This document shows, piece after piece, positions 10,381 through 23,656 of a stretch of 64,000 nt of DNA; the stretch's first letter is position 1, and each line of letters starts with the position of its first letter. The notes under the pieces were generated by a model. It did not search any database, was not told the origin of the DNA, and was given only the letters and a program-made list of their open reading frames with translations. Made by a program: the position numbers and the translations under genes. This stretch comes from Melastoma dodecandrum (taxonomy: Eukaryota > Streptophyta > Magnoliopsida > Myrtales > Melastomataceae): assembly GCA_029817715.1 (NCBI GenBank), contig JARUPY010000397.1, positions 5,580,001-5,644,000 of the forward strand. The letters are read 5' to 3'.

Positions 10381-13300
10381 TTAGTCCAAGTTTAGCCTCC
10401 ATAACCCGCCAACGTCTCTAAAATCGAGGGCGAGGGATTTACGAGCTCGTCGCTTCGCGTTCACCCTGTTTCGCTGGGCATACAGGTCGACGACCTTCTC
10501 TCTGTCCTTCTCCGCGCTAGCCTCCAGCTCCTCGATTTCTTGGGTATTGATCGATGCAAGCTGCCGAGTCAGGTCATTCTTTAGGTTCGTGTAGAACTCT
10601 ATCTGTCTCTCTGCCTCGGTCAGCTTCTCTTGCACATCAACCAAACGTTGGCGGGCGTCCTGTGCAGCTTTAGAGGCCTGCTCTCGAGCGTCATTGATCG
10701 ATCGAATATTCGAGTCGGTCAAGTCGTAGGTGAGCAGGTCGGCGTAGTAATCCTTCCAATGGGTCCAATACGTCGACCTGAAGTTCTTGCAGGCCCCTAA
10801 TATTTCGTCTGTGACCCGAGGGGATGTCTCGATCTCCTTCAGCAGCTTCTGCATCTTCTCAAACTCGTCGACGTTTAAGGGGTCAGTGAGCAGAAGCTGG
10901 CAGAATTCTTCAATGTCTTGGTGAAGCTTCATCCATGGGTCGACAGTCGAGGTCGCTGCAGCAGGAGCCTGCAGAACAAGAAATGAAATGTTGCTAAGGC
11001 ACAATATCCCCGAACAGTCAACACCTCCATACAATCGAATACTTACTTCTGAAGGTAGTGAATCCTCGGAACTCTCGCCCGAAGAAGTGGGGGGAGTAGG
11101 AGCCTTTTTGCGACCAGCAGTCGCCTTCACTCTCTTCGGACGAGCCTGTGAAGTGTCGCGGTTAGAACCGCGATAACAACCCCATGCCTTGGGTAAAAGA
11201 AGAACACGTACCATTGGTGGCACAGGAGTGTGGACTGAAGAAGAAGGAACGCTCTGCTCTTCCTCCTCTCGCATCGACGGAGGGGGCGCTCCCTCTCGCG
11301 TCGACCGAATTGAAGGATCGACTACAACTGTAGTAGTTCCTTCTTGTAGCAGGGCCTCAGGAACCTGCTCCTCCTGGGGTAGAGTGTAATAAAACCAAAG
11401 TTCATATATGAACTAGAGTAATATATCCTAGCAGGAAGTCGAGCTCACCTCGACATTTGAGGTCGTTGCACCCGTCTCGACTACAACCGGAGTAGGCTGG
11501 TCAGCACCGCCGGTGGACGCGGCGGCCTAAGCAATATAGTGCGGGTTAGATACAGAAGTTCAAGATGAATTAGAACCAGTAGAGTCATACCTCTGTAGTC
11601 GCTCCTCGAGCGACACCGACCGTCATTAAGGTCGCAGGCACCGCAGCAGATGGTGAACTCACTGGGGCCGCCGCTGCTGGCGATCTCGAAGGAGAAGTCG
11701 CTGCTACGATAGTCGGCGACTTGGGAAGAGGGGCCGCCACTGAGGCTGGTACCTTCACCAATTTCCTCCTCTGGGATAAAGGCATCTCTTCGAGATCTCC
11801 TGCCTCGATCGCCTTGCGCTTTGGAGCGCTTTTGGGTCGAGCCTTAGAGGGTTCACCTACAGCTGTCTCCCCGGGGCTCGCCACCTTAGCTTTCCCCTTG
11901 CCAGTCGACTTAGGCCTAGAAGGAGCAGGAGCAAGGGGAGCCTTAGGCTTGGACTTTCCAGAGCCCTGAGGCATCGTCGATCCTGAAAAGAAGAAAGCTC
12001 GCGATTACTACTAAGAACCCAATACTCTTAAAGTAAAGCTAAAAGCCTTTACCTCTCGCTTTGATATGCGCGTCGCTGAGGTAAAAATCAGGCTCTTTGG
12101 AGACCTCCAAGAAATGCATCAAAGCCCGCAGCTCTTCATAAGTAGTCGACCACAGCACGGTGAAGAATTGTGTGGCGAAACAGGCGGAGGTACCAGACTG
12201 GAATGCTATATGGGAGAGCTGCGCCTTTCTGTTGAGCAAGTCGAGGGTCTTTGGGGAGATCGGCTTGCACGCAATTCTCTTCATTCTGTCCCCGCACAAG
12301 CCACCGGTAGGGTCGGCAAGTGGAACTGCTGCACCCTGGATGAACCCAAACTGCCTTGCACACAGCTGAGGATTATAAGCTTCAAAGGTTAGGAAGCCGT
12401 CGAAGATAACTGGTAAGTCCCTGCGGGTCAATACCCCATCCCAGAAACCATAAGCAGTTTGAAGTTTAACTTCCTGAGCAAACGTCTTGCCGCATGGTGC
12501 CCAGCTGCGTCGATCTGCCCTGCCGAGGTCGACGATGTGCTTCATGTGGCCGGTGATCGATGTCATAAGCCATTGATCCCTCCGCTGACAGCACTGCTCT
12601 AAGATAGTCTCCCCATAATAAGCAGACTCGAGGGGCGTCGAAGGGCCCTTGAACCCAGTCAATCCTGGCATCCACATAGCCGACCAGAGGTGAACTAACC
12701 AGAGCAACCCTCCTGCTGGATGTTTTGGAAACGGCTTGATCTGAGTCGTCGCTCTGTCCAGATCGTGGTAAAGAAGACCCAGAATGAAGGGGCCCCAAGA
12801 GATGTCTTCATTAGTCTCCCTCAGAAAGTTGGCCACTGGATAAGCAGTGTGGCTGACCTTCTTCCCTGGGAAGCAATAGACAAACTTGCTTAACCAGGTG
12901 CTGAGGAACTCGACCTCCTCCCGGGCGCCAAAACGCTCAGTCGACAGCTTTTCATCTGGCCCTTTGCCTACTGAGGCCATTTTTAAGTGCCTGTTTACCA
13001 CCTCCATGTACTGGAGGGCGCCCTTGGGATTAATATCGCCTGCCTGAGAATATTGACGAACAGGGAGGCTATTGACTTTGCACCTGGTCAAAATCTTCAC
13101 ATCTGCCAATGTAACAGACATGGGACCCTCCGGGAAATAGAAGCAATTGACGGCAGAATTCCAGAAAGGCAACATTGCCGAGCAAACTCTAGGATCACAG
13201 CTCTTATCTGCTACGGACATCCTAAAGAACCTCAGGATCTTCTGATTCCTAAACTTTTCTGTGAAGTGCTCCTCCCACATCTCGAGCCATTCCACCATCT

Positions 13301-13553
13301 CAGATTTAGACGCAGAAGGAAAACACAAGAAGGATCCCTGACCTTCCCAGTTGAGGGGATCGACAAAGTTGGGATGGCAAATCGGGATGGGCTTCTCAGT
13401 GATGAGATAGTTGAGCGGCACCGTCCCCGGGAAAAGATGCTCCGGCAGGATAGGTCCGAGAGCGACGCCAGATCCTTGTTCCTCCGCGACCGGAATGGGT
13501 CCGGCTGGTCCCGCACGCTGATTATGGAGCTCGAAAGACTCAAAAGTCGACAT
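10381..13553 (-). CDS. antisense six-exon plant mobile domain (PMD) gene carried by copy A
   Basis: The exons on the minus strand are 13553-12053, 11982-11591, 11526-11449, 11373-11212, 11145-11047 and 10968-10381. The five introns are 64-78 bp, all GT-AG with good sites (for example donors AG/GTAAAG and GAA/GTAAGT, acceptors CTTTTCAG and TTCTGCAG). Joined, the exons total 2820 nt and keep one frame for 939 residues. Exon 1 (residues 1-500) resembles the plant mobile domain (aminotransferase-like, PF10536), for example VTLADVKILTRC followed later by AYPVANFLRE and GPFILGLLYHDL. Exons 2-5 encode a Pro/Ala/Ser/Lys-rich, probably disordered, segment. Exon 6 ends in a coiled coil (about residues 835-925). 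I start at ATG 13553, which has A at -3 and follows a TATA box by about 135 bp. PMD proteins in plants include nuclear silencing-related factors and transposon-borne forms; a role for this one is unknown. Confidence 0.83.
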
Positions 13554-13687
13554 CTTTTCAAGGATCGGAGGATTTTTAAGGAGGGAGACGAAGAGTTTTC
13601 TCAGAAATGAGGGTTTCTGGTTTCGTGGAGAAGATGGAGAAGTGTTGAGCAAGGAAGGAAAGTGCGGGAAAAGGACGACGATTCTCC

Positions 13688-13695
13688 TTTATATA
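13688..13695 (-). promoter_or_regulatory. TATA box of the antisense gene, copy A
   Basis: TATATAAA on the minus strand within CCCTATATAAAGG, about 135 bp upstream of the antisense ATG. With the usual spacing, transcription would start near 13660. It lies outside the LTR, so the antisense gene appears to have its own promoter. The equivalent site in copy B (52540-52547) is identical. Confidence 0.6.
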
Positions 13696-13735
13696 GGGTA
13701 TGATTTTTGCTGAGTCGGCATAGCCAACCCAGCAT

Positions 13736-13746
13736 AAAAAGGGGGG
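13736..13746 (+). promoter_or_regulatory. polypurine tract of copy A
   Basis: AAAAAGGGGGG, four bases before the 3' LTR. This is the expected plus-strand primer for reverse transcription. Confidence 0.85.
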
Positions 13747-13750
13747 CTTA

Positions 13751-14725
13751 TGTTGACATGGCAATTAATTTTGGGCCTGGGTTTAGAACAGGAACCCAGT
13801 ACTCCCTCAAGTAATACTTCGAGCCCAAGACGTAATCGTCTAGGCCGACTCACGATGAAATCGACTAGGTCGATTTATGACAAAGTCGACTAGGTCGACT
13901 AATAAACGGGGTCGACTAAGTCGACTCACGATGAAGGAACATGGTGATCAAAGCCAATCAAGATGACTTAACAGTAGTTAGGTCTACTAGTAGAGTCGAA
14001 TCGACGGAATCCTGGATAAAGTCGACCAAGTCGATCGCAGTCCGTACAGGTCGGTCAAGTCGACGAGGTTGGAATAAATTTATTCATTTTTAATCACGTT
14101 TGCTAAAGATCGTAACTGATCTTAAATATCCAGGAACGTGATCCCATATAACAAGGGGGTTGTTGAGACACTCCCACGACATTAGGGATCACGATCTGTA
14201 ACACCATCTATAAAAGATTTATCTGTTACGCGTACAAATCATCTATAAATAGCAGAGGGATTTTCCAAAACAGGGGACGAATACACCCAGCCAAAACACT
14301 GAAGTTTGTTCGTCAACCTTAGGAAATTAGACACCTTGACCCGGTTCATCGGTCAACCCCCCTTTCCACCAGCAGAGTGAGCTCGTAGGGCCTTTGCCGT
14401 CATCTCCCCGCCAGCGACACCACCGACGGAGTGAGCTCGTAGGGCCTTCGTCACAGCCTCCCGCCAGCAACCACCACCGACGGAGCGAGCTTCCAAGGCC
14501 TTCGTCACAAGTTCCCCACCGTCACGGATTTCCACGACGTTGTCAATACTTGCACTTGTTTTCCGTTTTTCAATGGCTGTAAGCCCTGTTTCCTTTACTC
14601 ATTAAGATTGTAAGACTTGTATTTAATTTCAATAAAATTGTACATCTTCTTACTGGCGACCACAATACAATTACTGTGAGTCCATTGCCAAATATTTCCG
14701 ACGTGATCCGTTTCGTGCGCGAACA
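13751..14725 (+). repeat. 3' LTR of copy A
   Basis: 975 bp, differing from the 5' LTR at about four positions (around 14206, 14230, 14280 and 14409). Its TATA box (14244-14250) is intact and points toward the ascorbate peroxidase start codon at 14842, only 117 bp beyond the LTR end, so LTR-driven read-through into that gene is possible. Confidence 0.95.
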
Positions 14726-14841
14726 CTGCCCCTCTCGATGGATCGTCTCCGTTCGCGTCGCTCGTTTTTCTCCACGGTCCGTCGTCGTGGTCCTGATCAT
14801 GGACGTGGGACTTGTGTGTTGTGTAGGTTGTCGTTGCAATC

Positions 14842-16917
<2,076 letters not shown>

Positions 16918-17344
16918 CTGTAGGCGAGCAACTGGAGATGGTCGTGGGAAGAACTGTAGTTCGAGTTGGCTGCTTGGGTCACCCATCTTCAGAAACCTCT
17001 CTAGGCTCTCTCCTTTTGATTAGAAACTGGATTTGGAGAATTCCTGGAGCCATGTACTGTTCTATCGTTGCTTTTATCTTAGTGAATAGAACATTGCCTC
17101 CTGCTCGTTATCAGTCTCTTCTCTTTAAACATGACTGTTGTTCTGCCAAAGACGGAAGGCATGAACCCCGCCTGCCTGCTGTGTTTACATCAGCTCTTAA
17201 ATTTATTGATAATTTGCTATCGTTTTGATTGTTCCCCTGGCGACACAAGTCAACCCTTGTGATCTCTATCAAATTTTTCCCAATTCTCATCTCGCTAACA
17301 AGAAAACATTGTGTTTGGACTCTGTTTTCCAGATTTTTAATGCC
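16918..17344 (+). other. 3' UTR and downstream DNA of the APX gene
   Basis: There is no coding sequence I can support. T-rich sequence follows the APX stop codon. The APX 3' end is probably within the first few hundred bases, but I cannot fix a cleavage site. Confidence 0.4.
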
Positions 17345-17807
<463 letters not shown>

Positions 17808-17851
17808 ATGCACCTGGCTCGGAGGTAGCAAAAATAGTTCACTTACCCCGT

Positions 17852-19634
17852 CTTTTCGTCAAAAACCCGTGTAGAAGAAACCGTGCCTATAATCACTTGT
17901 TTACGCGTTGAAATTTTGGGCAATCGAGATGATATTATGGATTCGATAAAGGAGAGATTATTTATTACTAGTCGAGGAGCGAAGACAATCATGTTTTAAT
18001 AAATTAATTATTTTAAGAGAATTAATGAAATATCTTAATTTTATAGGAAAGAAAAATATGTAGCATGGAGATAAATAAGGATTCTGTTAAAAAATGTAAT
18101 CAAAATACGTGGGAAAATCCCTCAAGCAATCGAGTTCTACACCATTTCGATATCTGAGTTTCTAGCCTTCTACAACCTTTCGAGATCAAGTTTTTAACGC
18201 TCCACAGCAACTCGAGATCGTGATCGAGGCATTTTCATCTTGTTGAGTTCGAGGATAACGATTTAGGCATATTATTTTTCAACCCACGTTCGTGACGATT
18301 TCTCAAGTTCTCCCATAATCATTGACGATTGTTCTCCGAGAAACCTTGGTGGTTATGTTTATTTTAATATAAATAGGTGTTTTTATTTCCTGTAAAGGGA
18401 CAGACAAATCCACAACTCTGGCCTTTTGTCCTCACGAGCGGTAGCTTTCTCCATTTCGTGACTTCAGTAGTTTTTGTTTTCGTGTAAGTTTGTTTAATAA
18501 AAACGAATGCATTTCTTTTCTTTTTGTTGGAAAAATATGTCCATAAGCGACATTATTTATTTCTTTAATTGAAAGGATGCATCGTGAAAGGACACGATCC
18601 CTTGGCCTAGAGTTTTCTCATGAAAGGACATAACCATTTAGCTAAGAAGTTTTTCCAAGAGTTTTGTCATGAACGGACGCAACTCCTTAAGGATCTTATT
18701 TCCAAGAGACACTCTTTTGAGAGAAAACACTAAATGCATTAAACACTCGGATTTAAGAGAGCGTAACATCATGGAAACCTAATTGTGGTTCGTATAACGC
18801 GTGGTCACAATTATGATAAGCGACTCAACCAGATCGACATTCGTAATACAATTCATGCGGTAATTCGTCCTTAGTAATTTGTTGGACTTGTTCGAGGTAT
18901 ATTCTTCCGCTGTTTTACTGGGATGACATATGTTGGCATGACCCTTCACTTTTACTTTAATTGGCTACAACGTGACGCTCGGCGCTCCGAAGAATCACAG
19001 ATGAAGGATATGATAAACCAGTAGGGTCTGGAGCTCAATTCGGAATAAGCACGATGGCATTGACAGAACTTGAGCATATCGTAAACTAAACAATATGGGG
19101 TTGATCTAATCATATGTGAACCAAAGACAGAACAAGAGAAAGTGGGGGAAAGTGCAGACAGTGCCACCAGAATCACATTCGATGGTTGAGAAATGAGGAG
19201 AATTACATGGCACGATACCATCGTTGCACGAAAATTGGAATCTCCGAGTAGTGGACTCCGTACATCCGGACGAGAAATTCTTAAGCTGCTTAGCAGGGAG
19301 TGGAGGGCATCGCCATTTAGGGGGAAAAAAAAGCTTTCCAGTCGAATACAATACTTCCAACTCGATTCTAAAAACCATCTAATAAGGTTTGAATCCAATT
19401 CGGTCATTTCGCAAGTCCAAGCATTTCGCTCGTTGCGGTCCTATAGCCGAACAATAACAATGTTACGTCCAGATGTGGGCGCATAATGGCATGTACTGTA
19501 CAGAAGACTAGCACTAGGTGAAGCCCACTCCGCTATAAAATGAGGAATAGGTTCATCCGCTAGAGCCTGCAATTCCAGCACCCAAGAGTCATGGGAAGCT
19601 CCAAACCAGCAGCACCACTCGCGTGAAGCAACAA
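17852..19634. other. intergenic, AT-rich, no recognisable gene
   Basis: I see no supported gene. At about 18583-18690 three imperfect copies of a short motif (GTGAAAGGACACGA, ATGAAAGGACATAA, ATGAACGGACGCAA) follow each other every 45-60 bp, which suggests an old repeat. A TATAAAA-like element near 19533 lies left of the solo LTR. Confidence 0.4.
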
Positions 19635-20952
19635 TGTTGGTATAGGATTGCACTAAGAAGGGGTTGAATTAGTGTCTTAAGAGTTTTAATACTTTTTCGA
19701 TCACAGAAGCGTGGTTCTGTCATATTGCAGAAATTGGATCTGCTGAACAGATTCTTAGTTCTGAGATGAATTATCTTATGTGTGTGACACAAAGATTTAT
19801 AGTGGTTCGGCAAACAATGCATACGTCCACTCTCCCAGCGATCACCCTAATTAGGGCGTATTCACGATGTTTAGAATAAGGGACTTTACAGATGCACACT
19901 TCTGTCAGAAATGTGACTAACAAATTGCACGTACACACATGACTAACTCAACCCGCACGCAACGTGTCTGACTCCGGCTCCTCACTGAGCCCGTGGCTTG
20001 ACGGCTACCACCTGCCCCTGCAGACAACCTGTGTGACTAACAACCTGTACAAAACAGAATTAGCAACTACAACACCAACAGTTTACAGCTACAGAAGACG
20101 CTATCTCTCAGAGGTGATCGGCTCCGTGAATGCACGACGGACGCTCTCAGCTTTTGCAATGGTGAAGGCACAAGGATTCGGGTAAGCTTTCAGGTAGAAC
20201 GACAATTTCGAAGTGTTGCTTCACTCTTGCATTTAAGCTTGTCCGCAGAATGAAGTTTCCTAATCAATCACCAATGGCTAGTTGATCCACTTGCCATTTT
20301 CTCCATGATACGATCCTGTGGGAAAACTTCCAAGAACACAAAACATTATCCTTAGTAATATCAGATAATAATAAACCAGATTAATCACCCAATAAGAGAT
20401 AATGTCTTCTGCTCAGAAGCTGTTTTCTGCGACAGCAGAATCAACACTTTTCCTTATACGATTGTGGCCAAATTTCATAATTATGGGATCACGGTAGTTA
20501 AGGAAATAAATCTTTCCAAAACAACTCAAGGTCCACGGAATGAACCGGGACGTGATGCCAAAGTTAATTTAATAAGAATTAACTTAAGGACGTATGAGAT
20601 AAATATCTCACGTGTTCGCATATTGAACAATCTCCACTAAGGAAATCGTTATTCACAGAAATACCGTTCTGTAAACCGTAGTAAGTACTTCAACAAGGAG
20701 AGTTATAGAAACCGTGACACATATGCTCATCTCTGTAATAGGGATAGTGGACTCGATAGTAAATCGTCCTCAGAACACTATTTCTGATGGCTAGATCGTT
20801 TCCCCCATTGCAGTTCTCCACATAACTCTTTTACGTATTGCACAGATAACAGAGACAAGCTTCTACACCTGAAGACCTGTTCTTCTGTACACTTAAATAA
20901 CACATTAGCAATACATAACATTTGTCATCATCAAAACCAGATTATATCAACA
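19635..20952 (-). mobile_element. solo LTR, probably Ty1/copia SIRE-like
   Basis: 1318 bp bounded by TG and CA, with a perfect 5-bp target duplication AACAA at 19630-19634 and 20953-20957. On the minus strand it starts TGTTGATATAATCTGG, followed by GATGATGACAAATG, and ends with a CACTAATTCAACCCC-type sequence. Both features are familiar from SIRE/Maximus copia LTRs. No internal region or second LTR is present, so it is the product of recombination between the two LTRs of a full element. Confidence 0.85.
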
Positions 20953-21785
20953 AACAATGTCGAGGATGGCCTTCAAGAGTCCCGTGACAAAGCAAGAGCT
21001 TCCCAATTCTCGACAGGCCGCAGGGGAGCCCCTTCACGTCCCTGGTGCGCGTGGTGGTCGCAGAGCTGAGGAAGTGGAGGGTTGCGCTGCCACCGGCTTA
21101 TCACAGCAGGGGGATCACTTCGCCTTCTCCGACATTGCGGTAAAGTAATTAAGATTTTGTCACGTCACGACAAAACGTGTGCGTTAACTCGCTTATTTGT
21201 GTGTCGTCGACAGACATCGTGGTCCATTTGGTCGTTTTCTATTCTGGCTAGACAACTGCCACAAGTAAAAAATTCAGTCATTGAATAAGCTTCGGTTCCC
21301 GGCCAAACCTGTCCTGCTTTTTGTGTATCGAAAACGATTAGGTTTTGATTTGGACATTTCCAAATTATCAAACTAATTTTATTAATACGTGCGATTTCAT
21401 CAAATGTGCGTGCAGGTTCTTCATGCGTGTGCATTGACATTGGCAAATTGGGCCAGTTTCAATGAATTCTCCCACCACCAGCACAAACATAATTTTCCTA
21501 TTACCCTGCCCTATCTTCAAAGGAAAGTCAAAAGGTCGGACCAGTAATAAAAGGATGGAAGAATCATCATGCCCGACCCTAGTTCACAACTTGCAGTCCC
21601 CCACACACGAAAGCTAAGATCAGTCTTAGAGTCTCACTTATTAAGTCATTAAACAAATCCTAAATATCTCTCCCGTGCTGTATCCATGCTCGTGTTTCTA
21701 TTTAAAAAGACCAGGCTTCGCTCGCTTGTCGAACCACCATATACTCGAACTACCTCGTTTTCGTTCCTAAGTTTGCGATCTGAGG
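20953..21785. other. intergenic DNA upstream of the NPF gene
   Basis: No gene can be supported. A short open stretch at 20957-21148 has no recognisable product. The right end should hold the NPF promoter; I do not see a decisive TATA box. Confidence 0.35.
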
Positions 21786-23656
21786 ATGATGATGCTGGTT
21801 GCCGGCAACATAGAAGAAGGAAGATGCTTCCCCGGACGGAGGGACCGTGCTCGGGTTTCGTTCCTACTCATCTGCGGTACTGTGTTTCTGTACTTATACT
21901 TTCCTTTCATCTTGCTTTGGGGGGCCGGGGGGATGAATTTTTGAGATTGTTTTGTTCTTTGAGTTGGACAGTGGTTGTGGGCTTCATGGGGCTCGCAATG
22001 TCCGGATGGCAGGCGAACCTGATCGTCTATCTGATCGACGAGTTCAACTTCGAGCCCATCGTTGCTGCCCAGATTTATAATGTAGTCAACGGCTGCATGT
22101 GTTTTCTTCCTATAATAGCAGCCATAGTCTCCGATTCCTACTTCGGCTGCTTCCCTGTCGCGTCCGTATCTTCCTTGATCAGTTTCCTGGTAATCATCGT
22201 CTTTTGTGTCTTGGATTAAGTGGTTTGCTTCTCGATCTCAGGTTTTGTTGGGTTCGGTTGCATCTTGCAGGGAATAGTGATCATATCCTTGACCGCAACC
22301 CTGGTTTCCCTCAGGCCTCATCAGTGCACAGCTGGATCGAGCATATGCGATCCTCCATCAAAGATTCAGTCTGCTACCCTTTACTTTGGAATAACCCTTT
22401 CAGTCCTAGGAGTGGGCGGCGCACGATTCACAATGACCACTCTGGGTGCAAACCAATTCGACGACGAGAAACAGCAGGGGGCCTTCTTCAACTGGTCCTT
22501 CTTTTCTCAGTACGTGGGGACTGCCACAGGCCTCACGCTGCTTCTCTACATCGAGGACAGTGTGAATTGGAGGCTTGGATTCTGGATGTCCGCGGGGGCC
22601 AATCTCATTGGCTTCGCAGTTTTCCTGATCGGACACCGTTGCTATCGCCACATCAAGCCGCAGGGTAGCCCATTCACATCCTTGGCCTGTGTTCTGGTCG
22701 CTGCACTGAGGAAACGGAAGCTTCCGATTCCATCGGACAGTAATGCGTACTATTCCAGGATACAAGAGAAGTCCAAGGGGGAACTTGCCCTGATTCCTCG
22801 GGAAAAGTTTGGATTCTTGAACCGCGCGGCCATAAAAATGGAGGGAGATGTGAATTCTGACGGCGTGATAGTAAAGAGATGGAGGCTATGCACGGTTCAG
22901 CAAGTGGAAGATCTTAAGATGCTGATTGGAGTATCACCACTGTGGCTAAGCAGTATTCTGCTGAGCACCCCGATCGCGGTTCAGAACAGCATGACTGTCC
23001 TCCAGGCCCTGACGGTCAACCGCCGACTGGGATCCAGTTTCGAGATCCCAGCTGGTTCAGTCCTTGTACTGATCATGTTCTCGGCCACCATCTGGCTCAC
23101 ATTCATAGACCGTTTACTTTTCCCCGCCTGCCAAAAACTGTCCGGCTCACCCCCGACGTTCCTCCAGAGGGTTGGGGTCGGCCATGTCTTCATCATACTC
23201 GGGATGGTCGTGTCAGCACTGGTGGAGTCCAAGAGGCTCCACACATCAAGCCACTCAAATCCTGACTCCACCACCGTCTCAATGTCCGTCCTATGGCTGT
23301 TTCCGCAGCTAATCCTGGTGGGCATTGGGGAGGCGTTCCACTTCCCAGGGCAGTTATCCTTCTTCTACCGCGAGTTTCCCGAGTCGCTGAAGAGCAGCGC
23401 GACGGCAATAGTCGGGGCCATAATAGGGATCGCTTATTACGTAAGCATAGGATCAGTAGACATGTTCAGAACAAGAACGACATGGCTGCCGCAGGATCTT
23501 GACAAGGGGAGGCTGGACCTCGTGTACTGGGTACTCGCGGCCATAGGATTAACAAACTTTGGTTATTTCCTAGCATGTGCATGTCTGTACAAGTCCACTG
23601 AGAAGGCCGATGACGCGGTTGCGGAGTCCGGTGCCAATCTGGACGGAAAGAAGTAG
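21786..23656 (+). CDS. NPF (NRT1/PTR) family transporter, NPF2-like
   Basis: Three exons (21786-21876, 21972-22189, 22271-23656) joined by GT-AG introns give 564 residues, normal for the family. It is a 12-helix plasma-membrane or tonoplast carrier of the proton-coupled peptide/nitrate superfamily. Family hallmarks include GANQFD, FFNW, RRLG with EIPAGS in the middle helices, and FPGQLSFFYREFPESLKS near the end. In the first helices, where most members carry the ExxER/K proton-coupling motif, this protein reads GLAMSGWQANLIVYL. Such loss is seen in the nitrate-excretion (NAXT-like) NPF2 group, so I infer that group; the substrate is not proven. Three ATG codons lie in tandem at the start and the first is used here. 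Confidence 0.9.

Larger units (their letters stand above)
1818..14725 (+). mobile_element. complete Ty3/gypsy Tat-lineage LTR retrotransposon, copy A
   Basis: The element runs from TG to CA and is flanked by a perfect 5-bp target duplication, CTGCC (1813-1817 and 14726-14730). It is 12,908 bp with 975-bp LTRs (1818-2792 and 13751-14725). The order is LTR, primer-binding site, gag-protease, RT-RNase H-integrase, an antisense six-exon gene, polypurine tract, LTR. Domain order, the second active-type RNase H and the long 3' region with antisense coding place it in the Tat lineage. The two LTRs differ at about 4 sites, so the insertion is young. It is almost identical to copy B at 40669-53577, apart from a one-base deletion near 6207 that breaks gag-pro. 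It sits in the leader of the ascorbate peroxidase gene, in the same orientation. Confidence 0.96.

Noticed and set aside
10381..11274. A 297-residue antisense open frame as a separate gene
   Set aside because: Its first Met lies inside exon 4 of the spliced antisense gene, and it reads through two in-frame introns of 66 and 78 bp that have strong splice sites. The spliced model explains it better.
12987..13610. A 207-residue plus-strand open frame in the element
   Set aside because: It is the reverse shadow of the PMD exon and has no family resemblance.
12039..13652. A longer antisense start at 13652
   Set aside because: The codon there is TTG, not ATG. The first ATG with a good context is at 13553.
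18952..19407. A 151-residue minus-strand open frame
   Set aside because: It has no known domain and sits in repeat-like intergenic DNA; most likely a chance frame.
22099..22668. A 189-residue plus-strand open frame
   Set aside because: It is an out-of-frame shadow of the NPF gene that reads through its second intron.
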